Notes: generated from the sequence alone by a model not told the origin. A DNA stretch of 64,000 nucleotides from SM23-73-3 sp964580215 (GCA_964580215.1 CAZOJT010000002.1:62001-126000); one strand, 5' to 3'. Counted from the stretch's first letter, positions 7,439 to 16,370 are shown. Numbers and translations: made by a program.

Positions 7439-10003
7439 TTATTCTTGCAAGTAAAGTAGCTTTTCATCGATTTGCCAGTCAGAGTCAAAAAAGCCAGCAC
7501 AAAGAACGCCACCCCAACCTTTATATTTCACTTTATCATCAAAGAGGATGAAATCAGGCAATCCAGCCCCGGAGTATAGCGCGGTGAAAAAGGTGGAAAG
7601 CTTCAGTCCAGCCAGACCCACTCCCTGGTGAACAAACACGAATCTCTCCGGATTGGCTGGATTCGGGTAGATGTACTCAATTGCTATCCCACCACCAGAA
7701 ATCTCTTTTCCCTCCAAAAAGACTTTTTGATTTTTTATCTTTATGGGGAGATCCTTACTTAGCTTGGCAGTAACGAAATTCTCTTCTGGTCCACCGAAAA
7801 GGATTAAGTTGTAATCCTCCATTATCTCTGATGTTATCTCAGTATCCGGGAGTATTTCTGCAAAGCCATTTGCTCTTCTCCACCATCGTGCGGCTTCCAG
7901 CCGGGCTTGATGGAGTGTTATCTCGGTTGCAAGCGAGTCCCCTTTTGTTCCGTAAACCAGCACAAAGGGAGAGAAATAAGCCTGTTTTATGGGACCATAA
8001 AATTGGGGTGATTTTGTCAACGGACGATGTTTAATCCTGCCTATTCGAAATTTAGTTCCTCTTTTATAGAAATTTAACTTTTCGCTTTTTCTGAAGCTAT
8101 AACCAATCTCCAACCCATCCACCACCAAAGCAATCCTGCCATGAGGCAAAAGATCTTGCGACAAAGATAGGGCAAACTGGCGGATGTTTTTGGTTTTTAT
8201 TTCAATCTGCCTTTCTTTTACTTCTGCTTCAATTCCGGATTCAAAGAATGGTTTTTCCTGCTGGATTATCTCCACCCAATAACTCTTATGGCTCTGTCCT
8301 ATATCAGTGCTTTTGAAAATGACATGTTTGGGGAAGAGGTTCCTTTTTCTCTCTTTCAGAAAATCCATAAGTTCAGGGTCATCCACACATACGATATTAT
8401 CCAGAGTATCAAGATTAAACCAGTGCCCTTTGTTTGGAATTTCCTTGTAATGATACTCATAGCCTAACTTATCTAAAAGAGAGGCAAAAAGTCTGGAGTG
8501 CACCGGCGGGACATTATCGTCGTTGCCTCCGTGGGAGATGAAGATTGGCAGATTAAGGGCATTCTCCACAAAATTGGGAGCAAAATCCTCTCTTAAGCTC
8601 ATATCCCTTATGGCGACCTGTCCTGGCTCAGCGAACATGTAGCTTTTTTGCAGAAACCAGGGGATATAAAGCTGAAAGCAGGTCCACCCGGCTAAAGGGG
8701 CGGCGGCGGCAAAAAGGTCAGGGTGTGTTAGAGCAATATGCCAGGTTCCATGCCCTCCCATGGAATGGCCGGTGAGATAAACTCTGTTGGTATCGATGGG
8801 GAAAGTCCTTTTTGCCAGATCCAAAACCTCAAGCGCATCCAGCCTTCCCCAATCCTGCCAATCAAATCCAAATCTTCGTCGGTTGGTGGGAGCAACCACG
8901 AAAGCCCAATCCTTTTGACCATAACAATCCACCAAGCCCGAAGCTCTTACGCTTGCCCCATGAAGGGTCAGGATTAAGGAATATTTTCTTTGGGGATCAT
9001 AATCTTTTGGAGGGAGAACGGCATAATATTGACAGGAGTGGTCAATCTTGGAGATGAACGTCACTTTATACGATCCCCTTTTCTCTCTTACTCTTAAGGA
9101 TAGGCGATCTTCTGAAGAAAGGTTCTGATAAGAAACTTTAACTGGAATAGAGATCGTGTCCATTCCGTTCAATGGCTCAACTACCTCTATTGTAATGGGT
9201 ATCTTTTTAACGCTGAGAGGAAAAAGAGAAGGGATGGTGACTTCATTTTTATTAAAGAATCGCCCGCCTCCGATGGAAAGCTTAATATTTTTCAATCTTT
9301 TTGAGGTGGTATTAAGCACTGTGATGCCAGCCCATAGTTTTTGTTTTTCACCTTCAATTATATCAGGCAAGGTTGCATCTTTGGGAATAAGTATCACCGG
9401 AGCAGGCGCAGGAATAAGCTTGAACATGAAGCGATGATCCCCATATCCGCTTAATGGCACCAGAACCCGATTGGTGCCATCTCTTAGAATCACCGGAGTT
9501 CTGACCAAATTGTGAGCATAAGGGCCGCCTCGAAAGCGCTTACCGTTTAGATAGAAGGAGCCCACCTTCTCAGCAATTACCAGAGCTCTTTTTCTGCCTG
9601 TGTTTTCAAACTCTGTGTAGGCATATCCGGCATCCAGAATGCCGGGAGCCCCATAATAACTCATCAGGGTATCCCACCAAATGTTCTCATACTCCAACTT
9701 CACCCAGCCTAGTGAGTCAGGGGCTATCTTTTTCCAACTCACCTCGCCACCCTGGGGCAGGATGCTGGGATGCAGTTGTCCTTCTTCCGGACGAAAGTTC
9801 TCCAAATCTTCGATCACCCCTACGATCCCCTCCCGTGCACCTACAGAAAATGGACCGGCATAAAGCCAATCTGTGGGGCATAATGTATCCTCAATGGTGG
9901 GAAGAAATTCATCCTGTGCAAAAAGAGACGAAGGCAGGAAAACAAAGATGAAAATAAATATCCTTAGCCCCAATAAAATCTTCATTCGGGATAAATTCAG
10001 CAT
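7439..10003 (-). CDS. Secreted alpha/beta-hydrolase esterase/peptidase (S9-like) with N-terminal accessory domain
   Basis: The 854-residue protein has a signal peptide (about 8-30, ending LFAQD). A ~280-residue beta-rich region is followed by an alpha/beta-hydrolase domain (about 320-545). The nucleophile S414 lies in GHSMGG, the acid is D495 or D496 in HGGNDDNVP, and the histidine is H527 in NKGHWFN. The oxyanion region is LTLHGAS. This layout is seen in secreted polyhydroxybutyrate-depolymerase-like esterases and prolyl-oligopeptidase-like hydrolases of polysaccharide-degrading bacteria. The C-terminal 300 residues are unassigned. AAGGAGG six nucleotides before the ATG fixes the start at 10003. 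The substrate (ester or peptide) cannot be told from sequence. Confidence 0.8.
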   Translation of the reverse strand: MLNLSRMKILLGLRIFIFIFVFLPSSLFAQDEFLPTIEDTLCPTDWLYAGPFSVGAREGIVGVIEDLENFRPEEGQLHPSILPQGGEVSWKKIAPDSLGWVKLEYENIWWDTLMSYYGAPGILDAGYAYTEFENTGRKRALVIAEKVGSFYLNGKRFRGGPYAHNLVRTPVILRDGTNRVLVPLSGYGDHRFMFKLIPAPAPVILIPKDATLPDIIEGEKQKLWAGITVLNTTSKRLKNIKLSIGGGRFFNKNEVTIPSLFPLSVKKIPITIEVVEPLNGMDTISIPVKVSYQNLSSEDRLSLRVREKRGSYKVTFISKIDHSCQYYAVLPPKDYDPQRKYSLILTLHGASVRASGLVDCYGQKDWAFVVAPTNRRRFGFDWQDWGRLDALEVLDLAKRTFPIDTNRVYLTGHSMGGHGTWHIALTHPDLFAAAAPLAGWTCFQLYIPWFLQKSYMFAEPGQVAIRDMSLREDFAPNFVENALNLPIFISHGGNDDNVPPVHSRLFASLLDKLGYEYHYKEIPNKGHWFNLDTLDNIVCVDDPELMDFLKERKRNLFPKHVIFKSTDIGQSHKSYWVEIIQQEKPFFESGIEAEVKERQIEIKTKNIRQFALSLSQDLLPHGRIALVVDGLEIGYSFRKSEKLNFYKRGTKFRIGRIKHRPLTKSPQFYGPIKQAYFSPFVLVYGTKGDSLATEITLHQARLEAARWWRRANGFAEILPDTEITSEIMEDYNLILFGGPEENFVTAKLSKDLPIKIKNQKVFLEGKEISGGGIAIEYIYPNPANPERFVFVHQGVGLAGLKLSTFFTALYSGAGLPDFILFDDKVKYKGWGGVLCAGFFDSDWQIDEKLLYLQE

Positions 10004-10478
10004 GACATCCTCCTTGATACTTGATGTGAAAATAGATATAACGGAAACCTTTCTTGTCCTGAGCTTGCCGAAGGAAGGTTTCCAAACGAGCTGTCGACTA
10101 CAAATAGCAAATGTTAGGGTAGGATGTCAATCAAATTCTGAAATGGCTAAGAATTTTATACTGGTGGATAGGATCACAAAATGCGCCAGAGTTTGCAGGG
10201 TGTCGGCATCGATTCGGCAAGAATGTTCTTCAGGGGGAAACCAGAACCTAACTTAAGTTAGGTTCTGGTTTAGAATTTAATGATAAATAAAAGCGGAGGT
10301 TCTTCCAATTTTCATCTCCTCCCCGCAGGCTACCCACTTCTGAAATTGTGGGGAACGTTCTGATCAAGCGAATCCGCTTGACAAATCCGCCTTTCTTTAT
10401 TAGATATAGTGCCGTATTACTGGGGCTCAGAGGCGATTTTTATAAAGAATAAGTTTTTGTTGGTTTGAAGGAGATGAG
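10004..10478. other. Divergent intergenic region
   Basis: It lies between the leftward esterase and rightward lysine-ketoglutarate reductase genes and must contain both promoters. It includes the perfect 34-bp palindrome. I cannot point to a clear -35/-10 pair. Confidence 0.5.
10238..10271. repeat. Perfect 34-bp palindrome (half site AAACCAGAACCTAACTT)
   Basis: The two 17-bp arms are perfectly complementary with no spacer, centred on CTTAAG. Related copies lie at 20366-20398 and 20619-20648, with single arms at about 20347-20365 and 13462-13480. Confidence 0.9.
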
Positions 10479-11789
10479 ATGAAATACGCAATCGGGATTC
10501 GACGTGAAGATAAAAACAAATGGGAAAGGCGAGTGCCCCTGGTCCCTGAGCATGTGAAAGAATTGATAGAAAATCACGCAATAGATGTAACTTTACAACC
10601 TTCCTCGATTCGCATCTTCCCTGATGACGAATTCATCCAAGCTGGTGCAAAAATCCAGGAGGATCTCTCCGGGTGCCCCATAATCTTTGCGGTGAAGGAG
10701 ATTCCTTTGGATTTCTTCCAGCCCAAAAAGACCTACGTCTTTTTCTCTCATACCATCAAAGGACAAAAACATAATATGCCCATGCTAAAAAGGATGCTGG
10801 AGCTGGAGTGCAATCTGATCGATTATGAAAAGGTGACAGACGAAAAAGGAAGACGCTTGATCTTCTTCGGACGTCATGCTGGATTGGCGGGGATGATAGA
10901 TACCTTATGGGCGCTGGGGAAAAGGCTCACCTGGGAGGGTATTCCCAACCCTTTCACAGAAATCAAAAATGCCTATAAATACAACAGTCTGGAAGAAGCC
11001 AAGAAAAACATATCCCAGGCGGGAGAAGAGATCAAAAGAGACGGTTTGCCGGAACCGTTGACCCCATTAATCTTTGGGGTTACCGGTTATGGTCATGTTT
11101 CCACCGGAGCTCAGGAGATACTCAATCTTTTGCCTTTTGAGCAGATAAGTCCTGAAGAGATTTTCTCTTTGGTGAAGCAGTCTAATTCTTCCAGAAATCA
11201 GGTCTATAAGGTAGTGTTTAAAGAAGAGCATTTGGTAGAGCCAAAAACTGCAGGGAGCCGTTTTGATCTACAGGATTATTACGATCATCCGGAGAAATAT
11301 CGATCCCAGTTTGAAAATTACATACCTCATCTTACCGTTTTGGTGAATTGCATTTACTGGGATGAACGTTACCCCAGATTGGTGACAAAGAAATTCTTAA
11401 AAAAGTTTTTTGATGAGGAAAAAAATCCCCGGCTAAGGGTTATAGGCGACATAAGTTGTGATATAAAGGGTTCAATTGAGTGCAACATCAAAGTTACAGA
11501 ACCGGATAATCCGGTTTACGTATATGATCCCATAGAAGAAAAGATTATTGATGGATGTGAGGGAAAGGGTGTGGTGATTTTGGCGGTGGATAATCTCCCC
11601 TGCGAGATATCCAGAAAGGCATCCATTGATTTCAGCCGGGTTTTGAAGCCTTTCATTCCCCAAATTGTGAAAGCCGATTTTTCAGTCAATTTCGATGGAT
11701 GTGCGCTTCCTCCTCCCATCAAAAATGCGGTGATCGTCTATCACGGGGAACTTACCCCGGATCATCATTATATGCAAAGTTTCTTGTAA
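10479..11789 (+). CDS. Lysine-ketoglutarate reductase (saccharopine-forming)
   Basis: The 436-residue protein resembles the N-terminal half of the eukaryotic bifunctional aminoadipate semialdehyde synthase. It has an AlaDH/PNT-like N-terminus (MKYAIGIRREDKNKWERRVP), the FFSHTIKGQKHNM and RLIFFGRHAGLAGMIDTLWALG motifs, and the nucleotide-binding FGVTGYGHVSTGAQEIL. This enzyme condenses lysine with 2-oxoglutarate to saccharopine using NADPH. The gene is followed 301 bp later, same strand, by saccharopine dehydrogenase, so the pair would carry out the first two steps of lysine degradation. A ribosome site (AAGGAGATGAG) precedes the ATG. Most bacteria lack this pathway; here the two activities are on separate polypeptides. 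Confidence 0.85.
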   Translation: MKYAIGIRREDKNKWERRVPLVPEHVKELIENHAIDVTLQPSSIRIFPDDEFIQAGAKIQEDLSGCPIIFAVKEIPLDFFQPKKTYVFFSHTIKGQKHNMPMLKRMLELECNLIDYEKVTDEKGRRLIFFGRHAGLAGMIDTLWALGKRLTWEGIPNPFTEIKNAYKYNSLEEAKKNISQAGEEIKRDGLPEPLTPLIFGVTGYGHVSTGAQEILNLLPFEQISPEEIFSLVKQSNSSRNQVYKVVFKEEHLVEPKTAGSRFDLQDYYDHPEKYRSQFENYIPHLTVLVNCIYWDERYPRLVTKKFLKKFFDEEKNPRLRVIGDISCDIKGSIECNIKVTEPDNPVYVYDPIEEKIIDGCEGKGVVILAVDNLPCEISRKASIDFSRVLKPFIPQIVKADFSVNFDGCALPPPIKNAVIVYHGELTPDHHYMQSFL

Positions 11790-11792
11790 GGG

Positions 11793-11914
11793 GTCTCTGA
11801 GAAAGAGCCAGAGTTCGGCAGGCCAAGAGTCCCCCTTACGCGGGTTGGGTATTAAATGACTTGGTCCCGCGTAGGCGGGGCTTCCAGCCCCGCAAAAATG
11901 ATTTTTCAGAGCTC
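11793..11914. mobile_element. MITE-like element with CTCTGAAAAA-type ends
   Basis: The ends (TCTCTGAGAAAG and ATTTTTCAGAG) are inverted, and the middle carries a TTACGCGGG...CCCGCGTA pair and a GGCGGGGCTTCCAGCCCCGC stretch. It is alignable over its length with 30631-30759, each lying right after a gene stop. It codes for nothing. The rest of the 301-bp spacer holds no other feature I recognise. Confidence 0.65.
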
Positions 11915-12090
11915 TCTGTGAAAAAGCTTGAAGCAAGTTCTCGCACTATTTTCTGGAGCTGTTCACAACTATAATCAACAAGGTTTATCCAACAATGAAG
12001 AGTAACGGTTTTCCCAAACTATTCCCTAAAGATTGCGTTATACAGCTTATAATTTGAAATTAGTGAATTTTTTCACAAAGGAGAAGTAAG

Positions 12091-13413
12091 ATGAAGAAGG
12101 TTTTAGTATTAGGCGCCGGGCTGGTGGCAAAGCCTCTGGTGAAATATCTTTTGGATCAACCGGATTTTCATGTGAAGGTTGCCAGCCGAACGGTAAGCAA
12201 GGCGGAGAAGCTGGTTGGCGATCATCCCAGAGGAGAAGCCCAGCCTCTAAACGTGGACGATACCACCACCCTGAGAAATCTGATATCCGATGCTGATGTG
12301 GTGATCAGCATGGTCCCCTACATCCATCACGTCACCGTAGCTGGTCTCTGTATAGAATATAAGAAACACATGGTGACCACCTCCTATGTGAGCGAAGCTA
12401 TGAAGAAGCTGGACCAAAAGGCTAAAGAAGCTGGCGTGCTTATTTTAAATGAGATCGGACTGGATCCGGGAATTGACCATATGTCCGCCATGAGGATCAT
12501 TCACCAGGTGCAGAACAAGGGAGGAAGAATTGTTAGTTTCTACTCCTATTGCGGAGGACTGCCTGCTCCTGAGGCAAACACCAACCCCTGGGGTTATAAA
12601 TTTTCCTGGAGCCCACGCGGGGTGGTTCTCGCTGGCAAAAACTCCGCTCGATACCTCAAGGACAAAAAGGAGGTGCAGGTTCCTTCAGGGGATTTTTTCG
12701 CCCATTTCTGGCCCATGAACATAGAGGGATTGCCCCCGCTTGAGGCTTATCCCAATCGAGATTCAGTGCCCTACGTCGAACTCTACGGAATATCAGATGC
12801 CGACTCCATGTACCGTGGAACTTTGCGTTATCCGGGCTGGTGCCAGACCATGAAGAAGATCGTGGATCTGGGATTTTTGGATGAGACGGAACAAAACGTG
12901 AAAGGACTCTCCTATGCCGACTTTTTTAGAAAGTTGATTAAAAAAGAGAAGGGGGATGATCTGAAAAAAGATGTTGCCACTCATCTTAAGATCGATGAAG
13001 ATTCAGAGCCAATTAAGAGATTTGAATGGCTGGGTCTTTTGGGCGACGAGATTATCCCATCTGAAAAAAGCTCTCCCTTAGACGTTTTTGCCAATCGTCT
13101 TTTGGAGAAGCTTCAATATGCTGAGGGGGAAAGAGATATGATCGTCCTGCATCATGATTTTAGAGCTGAGTATCCGGGAGGAAAGAAAGAGAAGATCACC
13201 TCCACCCTGATAGATTATGGCATTCCGCACAAAGACACAGCCATGTCAAGAACCGTGGGCTTGCCCGCCGCCATAGGCGCAGCCATGATCCTGCAGGGGA
13301 AGATCAAGGACACCGGTGTGCATATTCCGGTGAGTCCCACCATATACGAGCCAGCTTTGGATGAGCTGGAAAAGCTTGGCATCGTGTGCAAAGAGAAAAG
13401 CCAGCCTTTATAA
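12091..13413 (+). CDS. Saccharopine dehydrogenase (glutamate-forming type)
   Basis: The 440-residue protein opens with a Rossmann motif (VLVLGAGLVAKPLVKYL) and continues with VASRTVSKAEKL and LNEIGLDPGIDHMSAMR, which define saccharopine dehydrogenases of the aminoadipate semialdehyde synthase C-terminal type. The FYSYCGGLPAPE and TLRYPGWCQTM motifs also fit. It oxidises saccharopine to 2-aminoadipate-6-semialdehyde and glutamate with NAD+. A clear AAGGAG ribosome site precedes the ATG. It probably acts with the preceding reductase. The alternative is a related carboxynorspermidine-type enzyme, but the YPGWC segment argues for saccharopine. Confidence 0.87.
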   Translation: MKKVLVLGAGLVAKPLVKYLLDQPDFHVKVASRTVSKAEKLVGDHPRGEAQPLNVDDTTTLRNLISDADVVISMVPYIHHVTVAGLCIEYKKHMVTTSYVSEAMKKLDQKAKEAGVLILNEIGLDPGIDHMSAMRIIHQVQNKGGRIVSFYSYCGGLPAPEANTNPWGYKFSWSPRGVVLAGKNSARYLKDKKEVQVPSGDFFAHFWPMNIEGLPPLEAYPNRDSVPYVELYGISDADSMYRGTLRYPGWCQTMKKIVDLGFLDETEQNVKGLSYADFFRKLIKKEKGDDLKKDVATHLKIDEDSEPIKRFEWLGLLGDEIIPSEKSSPLDVFANRLLEKLQYAEGERDMIVLHHDFRAEYPGGKKEKITSTLIDYGIPHKDTAMSRTVGLPAAIGAAMILQGKIKDTGVHIPVSPTIYEPALDELEKLGIVCKEKSQPL

Positions 13414-13461
13414 TTTTAGGTAGGCATTGTTTCTTGGATCGACAAATAAAAGGTATATAGA

Positions 13462-13480
13462 GCCAGAACCTAAATTAAGT
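13462..13480. repeat. Single arm of the CCAGAACCTAA palindrome
   Basis: GAGCCAGAACCTAAATTAAG is one arm of the long palindrome family, just after the saccharopine dehydrogenase gene. A separate CCCGCTAAAGCGGG hairpin follows at about 13497-13511. Confidence 0.55.
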
Positions 13481-13558
13481 CTTGACTTTTTCAGTCCCGC
13501 TAAAGCGGGACACTCCAGAAAAACTATTGGATTGACCGAGTTGCGGTGGTGATCAAAA

Positions 13559-13631
13559 AGCCACCGAGCGGGCTCGAACCGCTGACCTGAGGTTTACGAA
13601 ACCCCTGCTCTACCAACTGAGCTACGGTGGC
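13559..13631 (-). tRNA. tRNA-Thr(CGT)
   Basis: A full cloverleaf is readable on the minus strand: acceptor GCCACCG/CGGTGGC with discriminator T, D-loop AGCTCAGTTGGTAGAGC, anticodon loop TTCGTAA, T-arm with GGTTCGAGCC. CCA is not encoded. Confidence 0.93.
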
Positions 13632-13721
13632 AAAAAAAGGGGAATAATTGATAAAAGGCAAGTTAGCAGATAACAATCCGAATTTGGATCCTGTGGATGG
13701 TCATGGAGCCGATTAGCTACC

Positions 13722-14498
13722 TTATTTTTTGTATTTCTCCAGGTCCTGCTGCTCCTTTTCCTTCTGTCTGAGTATGGTAAGTAAAAGTTCTCCTAAACGT
13801 GGGTCCAGCTTTTTTATAATCTCATATTGATCCATCGCTTTGTGGGGATATCCTTGCTCAGAATAGGTGAAACCCAGGTAAAGCTGGGCGGTGGTATCCA
13901 GAGAATCCGTTTGAATAGCCTTCTGGTATTCTTCTGCCGCTAAAAGAAAGCAAGCTTGGCTTAATTTGGAGAAAGTTTCGGCATCGAGAGTGTCAGCTTC
14001 TAATTTGTTTACATATTCCTCAATAAGCCCAACCAACTCATCTCTGTTTTTGAAGGGAAGTTGCCTTAGAGTGTCGGGAAACCAATAGGTTACCCGGTCC
14101 AATTTTATGGCTTTTCCCCAAGTCCTCAATCCTCTCTCATAATGGACATTGGCCAAAGCAGTGTGGATCATAGGATAAGAGGGATCAATCCGGAGCACTT
14201 CCTCATATTCCTTGATGGCTGAGGTATATGCCCTTAGAGCGTGATAAAGAGTTCCCAGGTGAAAGTGAGCATCAGCATAGTTGGGATCGAGCTCAATGGC
14301 CCGCCTAAGTTCTCGAAGTGCTTCATCTGATTTACGTTCTTCCAAATACTGAACCCCCAGTTCGACATGTTCCTTTGCTTGATCCGTATGTTCTTTTGCT
14401 TGATCCGTTTTCTTTTTGCATCCACTAGAAAATAACAAAAAGAGACTGACCACTAAGACTGTTACCGCCCACCCCCAAATACGTGGTTTGTTGTGCAT
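13722..14498 (-). CDS. TPR lipoprotein
   Basis: The 258-residue protein has a lipoprotein signal: a hydrophobic stretch ~9-24 and lipobox FSSGC with the acylated cysteine at 27. A short repeated KEHTDQAKEHVE segment follows, then TPR units (about 45-115 with YLEERKSDEALRELRRAIEL, and 190-245). It should sit on the periplasmic face of a membrane and act as a scaffold; similar proteins assist pilus or outer-membrane assembly. No partner gene is adjacent, as it lies between tRNA-Thr and tRNA-Phe. AAAGGAG upstream of the ATG supports the start. Confidence 0.85.
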   Translation of the reverse strand: MHNKPRIWGWAVTVLVVSLFLLFSSGCKKKTDQAKEHTDQAKEHVELGVQYLEERKSDEALRELRRAIELDPNYADAHFHLGTLYHALRAYTSAIKEYEEVLRIDPSYPMIHTALANVHYERGLRTWGKAIKLDRVTYWFPDTLRQLPFKNRDELVGLIEEYVNKLEADTLDAETFSKLSQACFLLAAEEYQKAIQTDSLDTTAQLYLGFTYSEQGYPHKAMDQYEIIKKLDPRLGELLLTILRQKEKEQQDLEKYKK

Positions 14499-14657
14499 GT
14501 TTTTTCTCCTTTTTCAATAAAATATATATTTATGTTGTCGTCGCATTTAAGTATCTATATCACGAAGGTGAACTTATGGTTCACCCCTTAGATTACACAA
14601 GGCTTTTTGTCCACAGGAAATGATAATGAAGATCTCAGATTCATCAGACGATATTTA

Positions 14658-14730
<73 letters not shown>

Positions 14731-15335
14731 AATTCCTTTACACTCTTTGTCTTACGTTAAACTGCTTATCCTGCCGATTTGCTAATGTGTCCAAATTGTG
14801 ACTATCGAAAAACCGCAAGGACTCTAAAGTTTGCTCTTTTATGAGACGGAGAAGAGCATATCTTAAAGTCATCTTTATTGTCTTAATGCTGTTTTTACTT
14901 CTACATACGAAATTATATATAATCTCGCCAATATCAGAAGTCAAGATTTTTTTCCATCTAAATCGGTTCAACTGATAACTCCTCCTTTCCTTTCAATAAG
15001 TTAATGATCTCTTTTTTTGCTCGTCCAGCGGTTTGAGTGATCTAACATTATCGCATAAGATTCCAGAACTCTGGAGTATTCGGGTTTAATCCCTCCAAGA
15101 GTTCTACTTGTCCTGTGCTCAAAATAGCTCCGCTGGTAGATAGCACTCTCTAAAAGGTTTTTTCTCCTCCATTTTCTCCTCCGGGGCTTCCTTACTGAAG
15201 GGGGTCTTTCAGTTGGTGATGTCTTAAATTGTCTGGAAAAATATTAGTGGCAAAATAAAGTGGAATGAGGTATCCTTTGGATAATTAACATAAACTCATC
15301 CCCAAGATTGGGGACAAAACCAAAGGAGGTCCATC
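14731..15335. other. Intergenic region upstream of tRNA-Phe and the dead transposase
   Basis: It contains a likely minus-strand promoter (below). A 77-codon frame starts with TTG behind a good AAGGAGG but overlaps that promoter and ends just before tRNA-Phe; I do not consider it a gene. The right part, next to the transposase relic, presumably includes its left end, but I cannot define the terminal repeat. Confidence 0.45.
14916..14944 (-). promoter_or_regulatory. Sigma-70-like promoter toward tRNA-Phe
   Basis: On the minus strand TTGACT and TATATA are separated by 17 bp, with a second TATAAT overlapping downstream. It points to tRNA-Phe about 190 bp away. Confidence 0.4.
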
Positions 15336-15400
15336 ATGCCAAACAGAAGGATACCACTATCTGAAAGAATAAGCAAGGAAATTATGGAGATCATCCAAAA

Positions 15401-15420
15401 TTCGTATGAATGCATACGCA
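15401..15420 (+). repeat. 20-nt mini-hairpin unit in the transposase relic
   Basis: TTCGTATGAATGCATACGCA; its removal restores codons IQN-LTEH. Confidence 0.9.
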
Positions 15421-15461
15421 TCTGACTGAGCATAACAACCAAAAGCTTTTAGGCCAACTCA

Positions 15462-15502
15462 TGTCCGCAGGTCATTTGACTCAACTGAGATCCAAATTCG
15501 GA
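15462..15502. repeat. 41-bp segment repeated inverted at 16431-16471
   Basis: Part of the transposase 5' coding region (AGHLTQLRSKFG) recurs as an exact reverse complement directly after the end of the same gene. A related, slightly diverged fragment lies at 48731-48765. Confidence 0.85.
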
Positions 15503-15603
15503 CAACTAAGCATGCGCAAGCTTGTTCAGGAGCTTCTGGAGAAGGAGGTTGGCGAATATCTTGGTAGGGCCTATTATGAGCATGGAGAGACAAAAAGGGG
15601 TTA

Positions 15604-15623
15604 TTCGTATGAATGCATACGCA
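15604..15623 (+). repeat. 20-nt mini-hairpin unit in the transposase relic
   Basis: Same sequence as at 15401; removal restores codons RGY-RNGYK. Confidence 0.9.
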
Positions 15624-15647
15624 TCGTAATGGCTATAAGCCGGCACA

Positions 15648-15667
15648 TGCGTATGCACTCATACGAG
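15648..15667 (-). repeat. 20-nt mini-hairpin unit, CTC/GAG stem variant
   Basis: Reverse orientation of CTCGTATGAGTGCATACGCA; removing 20 nt restores KPA-RLKTAE. Confidence 0.9.
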
Positions 15668-15718
15668 TCTGAAGACGGCTGAAGATAGACTTCTTGTCCA
15701 GAAACCCCAGGTTGCCGA

Positions 15719-15737
15719 TGCGAAGCATTCATACGAA
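15719..15737 (-). repeat. 19-nt mini-hairpin unit
   Basis: TGCGAAGCATTCATACGAA; removal of 19 nt restores QVADSPETF. Confidence 0.88.
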
Positions 15738-15850
15738 CTCCCCTGAGACCTTTAGCTCTCAGCTGTGGTCACATATCAAAGGCAGAACCGAGCGACTAGA
15801 AAGAATAGCTGTAGAGATGTATGCTCGGGGTTGTTCCACCAGGGATATAC

Positions 15851-15871
15851 CTGCCCGCCAAAGGCGGGGAG
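15851..15871. repeat. 21-nt in-frame insert with CCCGCCAAAGGCGGG palindrome
   Basis: It adds seven codons (PARQRRG) between RDI and EDLLQEL, which are adjacent in the family. Confidence 0.75.
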
Positions 15872-16007
15872 AAGATCTTCTCCAAGAACTTAAGACAACG
15901 CTGTCTGGTTCATAGAACTGTCGACTGTCGACCGCAAACAAGGTTCCCTCTGAGGTAGCCTCAGAAGTGAAGTTTCACCTAAATAGTGTTTACTTTGCGG
16001 TGGACGA

Positions 16008-16024
16008 CCCCGCCAAAGGCGGGG
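16008..16024. repeat. 17-nt CCCCGCCAAAGGCGGGG palindrome in the transposase relic
   Basis: Removing 17 nt rejoins the frame as VDEREAQAFRDRF. Confidence 0.7.
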
Positions 16025-16060
16025 AAGGGAAGCCCAGGCCTTCAGGGATAGATTTGCCAA

Positions 16061-16079
16061 TGCGAAGCATTCATACGAA
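16061..16079 (-). repeat. 19-nt mini-hairpin unit
   Basis: TGCGAAGCATTCATACGAA; removal restores RFA-NLYPSAV. Confidence 0.88.
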
Positions 16080-16155
16080 TCTTTATCCTTCAGCGGTTAA
16101 ATCCTTTGAGGATGACCTTGGGGCTTGCTTAAATCATCTGAAGTGTCCACCCAGA

Positions 16156-16174
16156 TGCGAAGCATTCATACGAA
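16156..16174 (-). repeat. 19-nt mini-hairpin unit
   Basis: TGCGAAGCATTCATACGAA; removal restores CPPRHRKFITSTNL, matching the RHRK(F/Y) motif of the family. Confidence 0.9.
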
Positions 16175-16237
16175 CACCGTAAGTTCATCACCTCCACTAA
16201 TCTGGTGGAGCGTTCCTTTGAGGAGGAGAGACAAAGA

Positions 16238-16258
16238 AGCCCCGCCAAAGGCGGGGCT
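16238..16258. repeat. AAGCCCCGCCAAAGGCGGGGCTT palindrome in the transposase relic
   Basis: This CCCGCCAAAGGCGGG-type palindrome with extended arms lies after the ERSFEEERQRS codons. Confidence 0.7.
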
Positions 16259-16350
16259 TCTTTGATGAGAAGAGTGGGTTAAAGTCCGAATCTGTATCCA
16301 TAGGACTTGTCTTTGCCACCTTGATACGAGCCTCTCAAAGGTGGAGGAGA

Positions 16351-16370
16351 TGCGTATGCATTCATACGAA
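16351..16370 (-). repeat. 20-nt mini-hairpin unit
   Basis: TGCGTATGCATTCATACGAA; removal restores SQRWRRVAITFDEE. Confidence 0.9.

Noticed and set aside
14738..14971. 77-codon minus-strand frame with TTG start and good AAGGAGG
   Set aside because: It overlaps a plausible promoter and ends next to tRNA-Phe; the product has no recognisable features. Kept only as a remark.
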